From Beta vulgaris subsp. vulgaris (taxonomy: Eukaryota; Streptophyta; Magnoliopsida; Caryophyllales; Amaranthaceae): DNA of 64,000 nt. The translations under genes were made by a program, and so were the position numbers. The stretch's first letter is position 1. Each line of letters begins with the position of its first letter. The notes under the pieces were generated by a model. The model saw nothing but the letters and a program-made list of their open reading frames with translations, was not told the DNA's origin and made no database searches. Positions 56,101 through 64,000 of this stretch are shown in pieces. The stretch lies in the NCBI RefSeq assembly GCF_026745355.1, contig NC_079202.1, positions 1,466,583 to 1,530,582 of the forward strand, written 5' to 3'.

Positions 56101-59100
56101 TCTACCTCTATCTTCACCTATATATGGAATTTACACCTCAACTACATTGTTTATAAGCTAATCATCTATAAGAAACCAACTTTCTTCCCACTCTCATCTT
56201 GCCCCAAATACCAAAATCATACCCACCAGACCTCATAATTCTAACTTTTTTTCTAACCTAATTGGTCTCTTGGAGACGTATAATGTTAAAACTTGTTCTC
56301 TTCATCACAAGGGATCCTATGTTCCAAGATTCTACACAACTTAATCTCAATGTTCTTCACTAGTATCTCTTGTCTATAGCCTGGAAGCCTTTGCTCATTT
56401 GACACCACACTTCAGCAAAGATGTAGTGCTTCCCTTCAAGGTGAAATCCTTTACCTAGGAACCTTTACATACTTACCGTTGCACTTACGGCCCGTTTGGT
56501 AGTCGTTAATAAATTGCAGTAATGGGAATGAATTATAAGTGTAATTTTATTAGGGAGCACCCTTAAAATCTCCATGGGGAGGCATTTTTTCTCCATAGGC
56601 AAGCAATCTCACCCCTAAACTTGTGTTCTTGTCTCCAACGGGAAGCAATTTTCATTACCACTCATTACCACCTACAAGGTGGTATTGGATGGGAATGAAA
56701 ATTCAAGAAGAAAAGTGGACACTTTAGGATAAACAGCATTACCATGGGAATGGACAATGATATTTTTCACAAATTTACACACAAATTCATTCCCATTACC
56801 ACCATTTATGACCAACTACCAAACGGGTCGTAAGGGTCTAGGAAGTGCAGTGCATCACTGAGTAAAGAACGTGCCCCTAGCAACCCTTTGAAGACCACAA
56901 GCCTATTAATAGAGAATAACATAACTAAATCATACAATAATCCTACCTAGCTTTATTAGTAGTAAACTTTTTCAAAAATTTGTTGTATTTCAAAGAGTTC
57001 TATGCATTTAAAGCCTTGCACATTTCTTATTTTTTAAAATGCTCATAATTTGAAATAAGGAAAATTTGCTATAAACTACCTTATAAGAACATGTTGCAAA
57101 AAACAACATTATAAAAAAAATGTTGTCAAACTATCTCTTAAAACAAAAATGTTGTAAGAAGCTACCTTTGACCGAATTTCGGCCAATGACCACCTTTTTG
57201 GGCGTTGAACTTTTCTTTTTTAGTGTGTTTTTCCTTCCCTTTTCGTCCAATTTCACCCAAAATTTTGTCTCCTTTGAGAAAATAGTATTAAGTTGTGGTT
57301 GTTTGGAAAAGTTAGGTGAAAATGAGGGAAAAGAAGAATAAAAAGAAAAGGTCAACACCTGGATAAAGGTGGTCAACGACAAAAATTCAACCAAAAAGTA
57401 GCTTTTTACAACTTCTTGCTATAAAAGGTAGTTTCCTACAACATTTTTTTAAGGTAGTTTTTCACAAAAACATGTTTTTATAAAGAACTTTCTGACGTAT
57501 GTTCCTTAAAATAATCATATAATAAACCTAACTAGCTCTATTAGTAGTAAAAAATTTCAAAAAATTTGTTGTATTTCAAAGACTAGTCTTGTAGAGTATT
57601 ACTTATTTTTAAAAATGCTCAGTTTGAAATTATCATCTTGGATAGAGTTTACTATTTTAGACATTGCAAATTTACAGTACAGCCAGAGCCAATCCTATCT
57701 TAAGTTCTTCAATGGACCTCCTTCGCACACATCCTAATTTTAATGTACCATCACATCTTCTGAAAATTTGAGAATTTTATATAAAAAAAGACTTGAAAAG
57801 AAAAATTTGCCAACAAGAATACCTCAGTTCCAGCAATTCCCATAGCAAGGCCGATATCTGCTTCATGAAGGGCAGGAGCATCATTTGTACCATCTCCTGT
57901 CACTGCCACAACTTCTTGAAGGGTTGTCCGCAAATGTCTTACAAGGGTGTGCTTATCCATTGGTGAAGATCGAGCCATAACCTAAGAGGTGAGATTAATC
58001 AATACAACAGTCGATAGCCAAAAATCCACTTGCACATTGTTGGCAAATTAAATAGCAAGTTAACCCTGCTATGATTGCAAAAAAAAAAAAAAAAACAAAA
58101 ATAAGAAGAGTTCATGCATCAAGAAAGAAATCATGAAAGTTTTCGTCCTTTCTGGTTTCACGCACATCAAGCTTTCTTAATGAGGAAAAATGGATTGGCA
58201 GTGTCACCTAAGCAACCCCAAAAGAAAATATAAACAAGGCAGAGTACTATTTTCTCCATATCAAAAAGGTGGTAATGCTAAAACTAAGGATAAAGAAACA
58301 TATCATTTATAAAGGTTGCATTCATCATGACACGTATATCATTCATGCATAATTCCATTTCAGCCTTATCTTTCAGGAATGCTAATTAGAAATTTGACAG
58401 CCTTTACAAGCCAAAAAAGGAGCTAGTGTGGAGAACTAAGGACAAAGTTTCAATAATTGGAGGAAAACTTCTTTGTAGCCATATACATTCTACAAGAGGC
58501 AAGAGAAGGGCAAAGAACAGCATAGAAAAACCTGAATTTTTGGTATCAGTTCAGTTAACTCTTCCTCACTCTTCTCACGAAACTCAGGGCCTTCGATAGC
58601 TATGCCGTCTTTAGTGAGAATCCCACATTCTCTAGCAATTGCCTTTGCTGTATTTATGTTGTCTCCTGTAACCATTCGGACAATAATTCCAGCTGACCTG
58701 CAGATCGCAACAGATTCCTTGACACCAGGGCGCACTGGATCTTTGATGCCTACTATACCAATGCAGGTGTATCCATCAGAAGGAATAGAACTATCAGCAG
58801 AGTAACTATCTCCCAAGTCCTGATAAGCAAGGCATAAAGTGCGTAGAGCATCATTAGCAAACTCTTCAATTGTGGCATTTAAATGTTCAACTGATGATTT
58901 ATCCAGGGAGACAACAACTCCATTTGCATCAATAACCCTATCACATGCAGCCAGAATAATCTCAGAAGCACCCTTACAGTGTGCCCTCAGACCTCCATTA
59001 GGAATCTCCAGAATCACTCCCATTCTCTTCTTTGAGGAGTTGAAAGGCTCCACTTTCACAATTTTCGATGCTTCACGCTCTGTCATGAAATCACCACCAA

Positions 59101-62100
59101 TTGATAACCCAAACTCCAATATAGCAGTTTCAGTGGGACTTCCTAATATCTCAGTTTTGTTGTTTTTGGCTATAACAACTTCTCCTCCAGTATTATTGAA
59201 AATTGATTCTAAAAGAACTTTCCGTGCAAAATCAGGAATGTTAGATGTAGTGAGAGATTCCTTGAAGTTGTTTGCTTCCACAGTTTTCCCACATATGTGA
59301 GCTTTGACAACAGTCATATGATTGGTAGTAAGTGTCCCCGTTTTGTCACTGCAGATAGTAGTAGCAGATCCCATTGTCTCACAAGCAGCAAGGTGACGTA
59401 CAAGAGCCTTGTCATTCATCATTTTCTTCATTGCAAACGCAAGGCTCAAAGTCACAGCCAAGGGTAGTCCCTCAGGAACTGCAACAACAACGATTGTAAC
59501 AGCAATGGCAAAAAATTCCAAGATCTGAAGGGCATCATCACCAGATAAACTCCATGTAGAACCATCTTGTAACTTACGGCTGAATAATCCTTGAACCATC
59601 ACAGCAAACGTAACCACTGCAAAAAAGAGCCCAATTTTTCCAATGACAGTTGCCACTCCATTCAATTTCACCTGCAGGGGGGTTTCATCATCACCTTCTT
59701 CACTAAGAGTAGCCATCAATTTACCCCATTGCGTTCTCATGCCGACAGTGGTAACAAGCATTTTCAGTGACCCGTCCTGAACTTTAGTGCCTGAACAAAG
59801 AAAAGGATGTTCAAGGTTAACATGAATGGGTTCACTCTCTCCAGTTAAGCTTGATTCATCAATAATAGCAGAATATCCTGAAATAAAAAGTCCATCAGCT
59901 GGGACCTGATCTCCAATGGCAAGATGAACAATATCCCCTGGCAGTAGGTCATATATCGATAGTTTCTGTCTACAACCATCTCTAGTAACCTGAATTGTGA
60001 TCTTCTTTTTTTCCTTATCCAAATCCTTAAATTGCAATGATTGTCTATAATCACTTGTTGCAGTTACAAATACAACCAAGAAAATGCTAGCAACAATTCC
60101 AAGACCATCATGGGCTCCCTTGGGCCATCCTTCGATTAAAATGCCAACAAACAAAGAAACAATTGCACAAACTCCAAGTATCATAAGAGTCATGTCTTGA
60201 AGCGCTTCCCAAACAAAAACTAAGAAACCCTTAGGTGGACTTTCAATGAATCTATTAACACCATAAATCTCCTTCCTTTGATTCACCAACTGCTCAGAAG
60301 TAGATATTCCACTCATGGTTGACGTAGAGAGCTTCTTTGTGAGACCCTCAACTCCACCATGCGCTTTCAGCTTCTTCGTGTTGCGACCCTCAACAATGGA
60401 CCCCAGCTCATCAGCACAAATCTCAAAGCCAGCTGATTTGACTTCTTCGGGTGGAGTATATGATACACCTGGCAGTCATTAACCAGTAAGTAAAGTCAAT
60501 GAAGAGGCCACCTTCAAGTCAAAGCAAGCCCACTACCAAGTTGATAGGAGAAACTACAAAACAGATACATACCCTGTATAAACTGGAGGGCAGCTTGTGA
60601 GACCAAGAGTGCAACCCTCAACTTCTCCTGCAAGCATTAAAATAAGAAGGAAGAAGGAACCAATCAGCTCATGAGGTAGCACACTATTAGATCATGGATG
60701 AATGATGCAGTTGAACTTGAACAGTTTTAAAACTGCAGATTTTATTTAAATCTCAGCCATTACATTTACTCTAGAAAGAACCAATAAACACATGCTACAT
60801 ATAGCATAGCTAACAACCTAATGATTTAATGCAATGGATGTATTCATTTTGGCGGTCTATTTTTTTTTTTTTTTGGGGGGGGGGGGGGGAGAGGATCCGA
60901 CATATAATATTTTATTTTCTTTAATGTGTGTTAATGAAAGCAACTGTTTGACTTTAACTTGTTGACGAATAATACTTTTATGTATCAACTTCCAGGATAC
61001 AAAAACTAGAGAAATCGGTATAGGCTCTATTAGGTTATTAGTACTCCCTCTGTCCCTGGATAGACTTCCCATTCAAGCCCTATCTTTTGACCCTTAATAT
61101 CTTTGAGGCAAAATTGGGCTGAACTGTAGCGCGGGTGCACCATATAGCCCCAACTACGGCTTATAACTAGAACACTGCAAAGTACGAACCCGGGTGCAGT
61201 CTGTACCAATAAATGAGGTTGGCGCCCAAAATTCTCACCGAATTCTCCCCCTTTTATTATTTCTTCTTTTTTAACCCTAATTTTTTTACTTAAACAAAAA
61301 GAAGGCACATGCCTTTAATTTTTCCTTCTTCAACTGAACACAGAGACTTTCTTCCCCAAATTCCCTCATACTTCCCCAAAATCCCTTTTTTTCCTAAATG
61401 AACCCTAAATACTGAAAGACTGAAATTTGCATAAAAACAATGAGCTCAGCTTCATCTTCAAGTTTCAAGAAAGAATTCAAATACCAGTTTAGGTAATGGT
61501 AGGGTTCATTGTCGACATTGATTGCTTACAGTAGTCCAAACTACTTGAAGTTCAAGCACAATAAAGGAAAATGCTTCTATGGCTGCCGAATATATAGCAA
61601 TCGACTTATGGGCAATGAGAATTCCAGCCAACCTCATTTATGGTACGGACTTCACCACGTCCGTACTCTGCGGTGTTCTAGCTGTAAGTCTTAGTTGGGG
61701 ATGTTTGGTGCACCCGCACTATACTTCACGGAATTGAGCTCAATTTTGCCTATCTTTAATTATGTATTAATAAGAAGCATAAAACGTTGATGGTGTGAAT
61801 GTACACCTACCAAAGATCCAAATGACTATTTTATTTATTATATATTTGAAAGAAGTTATGGCAATATTTGCAAATATTGACTTTGAAAAATGCACAAAAC
61901 AAGTCTATTAATACTTATATGTATGAACTTCGAGTGCACAGTTTCTCCAAAAACCTACAAAGGAATAATCCAAATTTCTAGCAAATCCTAAATGCTGACA
62001 TAAATCGAGTTAGAACCTACTCGACATCAGCATCATTATAACCGCAACAGCAACCACTTCAAACCTCAACCTCTAAAACGACCAAAATCCGCAAAACCTT

Positions 62101-63065
62101 CTTAGCTTGTTTACAACAATAACAAGCAAAATGTTACAGGAGTTTTAGTTAGTAAGAAGTTTGTTAGATTAGTTGGTCAAATTTGTAAGTTCATTATAAA
62201 CTTATAATAGGATATTGTTAAGTTCTTCTATAAATAGTTAAACCTTTAATCTGTCATAATCATCCAAGAAAATACATAACTTTCCTAAAAGGGAAATAAT
62301 TAGAACACTTTCTACTTTTGCTTTTTCTTTCTCTATTTCTCTCCAATCACATGGGGCACTCTCTTTTTTTCTTCTCTACCTCTCTCCTATCCAAATTTTG
62401 TATTGGAGTTGATGAAAAAAAAAGTGTTGCAAGTAAAAGAAATGGAGGAAGTATTACAATTCTTCTTCTCTCTAGAAATTCTCTCCTAAATTTCTGTTAT
62501 TTATCTCTCTTCTCTCCCTCATTTTCAGTAAACTTCTGTCAACTCTTTGACACATTTCTGCAGTGAGTTCTATCCTGCATCACATAAAGATTGAAATTGT
62601 ACAAAAAAACGAAGATGTTCAGTGTCTTAACTCTACCTTTCAGATATGTCTCCAGTTTTAGTTTCTACTCTACTTAGGTTAAATTTCTGCTAAAATATGC
62701 TTTTTCGGCGCTTTCTAAAAGGATCTAAAATAGAAATTTCATACAACGGAATCTACTAACTTAGATCACAAATAATTCAATTATATACAAAAACAACAAG
62801 CACGTTAGATCAACTCTCTCCAATATAGCAAAACACAACACTAAATTAAGTCGAAAAGAAGCAAAAAAAAAAAAAAAAAAATCTAAACCTGATTGGAACG
62901 GCGAATAGCCTGAGCCTCAGAACGTTTCTTGAGATTTGCAGTGAAACGAAATCGACGCTTTGGATTCTTCACCAACCAGCACAAACTCCTCCATCTTCGA
63001 AGCGCTTCTTCTGATGAATTCTTCGCCTTCACTTCTCCAAACTCTTCATTTATCAAACTCTCCAT
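50188..63065 (-). CDS. Autoinhibited P-type IIB Ca2+-ATPase (ACA1/ACA2-like)
   Basis: Calmodulin-regulated Ca2+ pump that exports Ca2+ from the cytosol. Exons (minus): 63065-62889, 60627-60573, 60468-58532, 57981-57823, 52074-51903, 51503-51205, 50427-50188; 3039 nt, 1012 residues (ACA1/ACA2 are close to 1015-1020). The N-terminal autoinhibitory calmodulin-binding region is at about residues 22-45 ([20 protein letters not shown]). Actuator TGES is near 286, the M4 motif PEGLP near 409, the phosphorylation site DKTGTLT with Asp near 452, and the hinge motif TGDGTNDAP near 751. The conserved M6 stretch [20 protein letters not shown] and the final helices ([15 protein letters not shown]) are intact. 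All catalytic motifs are present, so it looks functional. Plastid envelope, ER and plasma membrane are all known for this clade, and the sequence does not decide between them. Introns of 5.7 kb (exons 4-5) and 2.3 kb (exons 1-2) are filled with repeats. Arabidopsis counterpart from memory: ACA1, At1g27770. Confidence 0.95.
53139..53284. repeat. 73-bp exact tandem duplication overlapping a MITE end
   Basis: Copies 53139-53211 and 53212-53284 read identically from ATGTAGTTTCAGGTG to CTCCCTCCGATCTT. The second copy's last 14 bp are the left terminus of the MITE at 53271. Confidence 0.95.
53271..53463. mobile_element. Stowaway-like MITE in the 5.7-kb ATPase intron
   Basis: TIRs CTCCCTCCGATCTTTATTAG...TTTACCC / GGGTAAACTAATAAAGACAAG...GAAG, flanked by TA at 53269-53270 and 53464-53465. 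Confidence 0.88.
53466..56486. other. Repeat-poor middle of the large ATPase intron
   Basis: About 3 kb without gene-like ORFs. Around 55050-55150 is a run of GTGTCCAAG/GTCCGA phrases like those near 46610-46760, possibly two decayed copies of one transposon family. No exon signal. Confidence 0.4.
56487..56831. mobile_element. MITE with GGCCCGTTTGGTAG termini
   Basis: Left ACGGCCCGTTTGGTAGTCGT, right CTACCAAACGGGTCGT, over 345 bp, with a palindromic TTA/TAA at the edges. Superfamily uncertain (PIF/Harbinger or hAT). Confidence 0.7.
56921..57640. repeat. Direct repeats flanking a foldback element
   Basis: About 130-bp direct repeats (56940-57055 and 57520-57640; both contain TTTGTTGTATTTCAAAGA and TTATTAGTAGTAAA) bracket 57061-57500. 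The inner arms of that segment (AACTACCTTATAAGAACATG... / ...AGGTAGTTTTTCACAAAAAC) are inverted copies. MULE-like layout without a clear target duplication. Confidence 0.65.
60840..60893. repeat. Homopolymer T-run and G-run
   Basis: A T-run joined to about 15 consecutive G at 60875-60889, in ATPase intron 1; a likely sequencing-difficulty spot. Confidence 0.9.
61129..61715. mobile_element. Long-TIR element with captured GRF zinc-finger-like fragment
   Basis: About 60-bp inverted arms (GCGGGTGCACCATATAGCCC...AACTAGAACAC / GTGTTCTAG...GGTGCACCCGC) enclose a plus-strand segment. It reads [18 protein letters not shown] (61440-61493), then [20 protein letters not shown] (about 61545-61605), reminiscent of plant GRF-type zinc fingers (xKNPGRRFYGCxxY), with a frame break between. 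It lies in ATPase intron 1 with opposite orientation to the host gene. Target duplication unresolved. Confidence 0.6.
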
Positions 63066-63933
63066 CTCCGAATCTCGCCAATTTTTAACAAAAAGAAAAA
63101 AGGAAATTATGAAGCTAAATAAGCTGAAATTGAAGCTTCAAATCACCGAAAATCGCACGAATTATCTCTCATCAACTGTTCGCAATTCAACAACCGTTCT
63201 TCTCAAGTCAACGCTGAAGAAGCAATCAATCAACGAAGTAAGAGACAAATCGGCGAAAATTGAAGTCAATTAAATGTGACGGCGATAAAATTTTACCAGA
63301 GTTAGGTTGATTTTGATGCAGATGTCGATGTCGATGTCGATGTCGATGTCGTGATGCTAAAATGAGAGTGGAGTGTGTGTGGAAAGTGAAATTTTTTTGA
63401 AAATGTTTGTTTTCTGCGAAAATGATTTTAATATTGGTAAGAAGGAAAACAATACTACTCCTATAAACTTTGTTGAATTAAGCAAGTGGTGTGGGGGGAG
63501 ACTGGAGAGGGGGAGTTTGGCCTTTTCTAGAAATCTTTTTCCTTGTTTAAGTGCCGAACGCGGAAAGGTTTGATTTTTATTCGATGAGGAAGACATGATT
63601 CCTGCTACAGTGTTTGGTGCGTTGCATTGGTGTTGGCGAGTCAGATGCGCCCATGTGGTGAGGGGGGGGAGTGGAGCTGCCACTGTGCTACTACAGGACA
63701 AATATAAAACGTTTTGGGCGAGACGCGTCTCATTGGGAGTGAAAAAAAAACTCGTATGAATCCGGTACACATTAATGGAAAAAACTTTGTTTACCCAATT
63801 GTTAATCTATTCACTAGAGATAGACATTAATAATAAATGGAGTCCAACTCAGCAGAATTGTTTATTTTTATTTTTAATGGGGAGTCTACCCAGTGGGTAG
63901 ATGTAGCAATCTCTCACACTAATGAGTGTGTAA
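63066..63933. promoter_or_regulatory. Ca2+-ATPase upstream region
   Basis: Leader and promoter of the minus-strand ATPase, including the GATGTC repeat. No TATA box was assigned with confidence. ORFs at 63357-63770 lack any recognised domain. Confidence 0.4.
63321..63350 (-). repeat. (GATGTC)5 microsatellite in the Ca2+-ATPase upstream region
   Basis: Five exact head-to-tail GATGTC hexamers about 260 bp upstream of the ATPase ATG, probably in the promoter or 5' leader. Likely length-polymorphic. Confidence 0.9.
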
Positions 63934-64000
63934 TAGAGGTGCTAATCGAGTTGAGCAGCTCGTGATCGACTCGGTCAACTCTCGACTCGAGTTCGTGATC
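63934..64000. mobile_element. hAT-like element cut by the window edge
   Basis: TAGAGGTGCTAATCGAGTTG followed by GAGCAGCTCG/ACTCGACTCGAG-type repeats resembles the left end of the hAT element at 22017. The right end is outside the window. Confidence 0.5.

Noticed and set aside
58602..59300. Plus-strand ORFs opposite the Ca2+-ATPase large exon
   Set aside because: Antisense shadows of a strongly conserved exon; no independent similarity or promoter seen.

Overview
This is nuclear DNA from a flowering plant, almost certainly a core eudicot. The genes have many introns with GT..AG borders, the intergenic DNA is AT-rich, and Stowaway, Tourist, hAT, Mutator-like, LINE and mini-Helitron remnants are scattered through it. 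The species cannot be fixed from the sequence. I rebuilt the genes by hand from splice borders and codon phase; every exon join keeps the reading frame.

Five protein genes are present. (1) Minus strand, 12499 down past the left edge: a Spen/FPA-like RNA-binding protein with two RRM-type domains and a SPOC domain, whose last exon(s) lie outside the window. (2) Plus strand, 16503-29979: an ASCC2-like CUE-domain protein, 9 exons, 839 residues. (3) Plus strand, 34483-40568: an interferon-related developmental regulator (IFRD/SAT32-like), 13 exons, 440 residues, with a 10-nt first coding exon and an upstream ORF. (4) Plus strand, 44205-47069: a D-type cyclin closest to CYCD5, 5 exons, 342 residues, with the LxCxE retinoblastoma-binding motif. 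(5) Minus strand, 63065-50188: an autoinhibited P-type IIB Ca2+-ATPase (ACA1/ACA2-like), 7 exons, 1012 residues. From memory, Arabidopsis carries homologues of 1, 2, 3 and 5 in the same order (At1g27750, At1g27752, At1g27760, At1g27770), so the window appears to be a conserved microsyntenic block with a cyclin D gene lying inside it. The genes share no pathway that I can see: RNA processing, ubiquitin reading, stress co-regulation, cell cycle and Ca2+ efflux.

The rest is repeat-rich. Gene 1 introns hold two TA-flanked MITEs within introns whose two ends are visible, another in the incomplete last intron, a plastid 16S rRNA fragment, a 440-bp near-perfect palindrome and a mini-Helitron candidate. 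Gene 2 introns hold a 105-bp minisatellite, a three-level nest (Stowaway MITE, LINE 3' end, hAT element) with target duplications at each level, and several direct duplications. The 29980-34482 interval carries a 2.2-kb Mutator-like element with a 9-bp target duplication, an internal array of short palindromes and a Tourist-like element inside one arm. The cyclin promoter is a local duplication in which one copy has a LINE insertion and the other is the empty site. The ATPase introns carry a long-TIR element with an apparent captured GRF zinc-finger fragment, a MITE whose left edge was tandemly duplicated, and direct repeats around a foldback element.

No CRISPR array, intact transposase or reverse transcriptase, complete rRNA gene or convincing tRNA gene was seen. 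The most unusual structures are the large palindrome, the hairpin array inside the Mutator-like element, and the pre-miRNA-sized hairpin in the cyclin intron.
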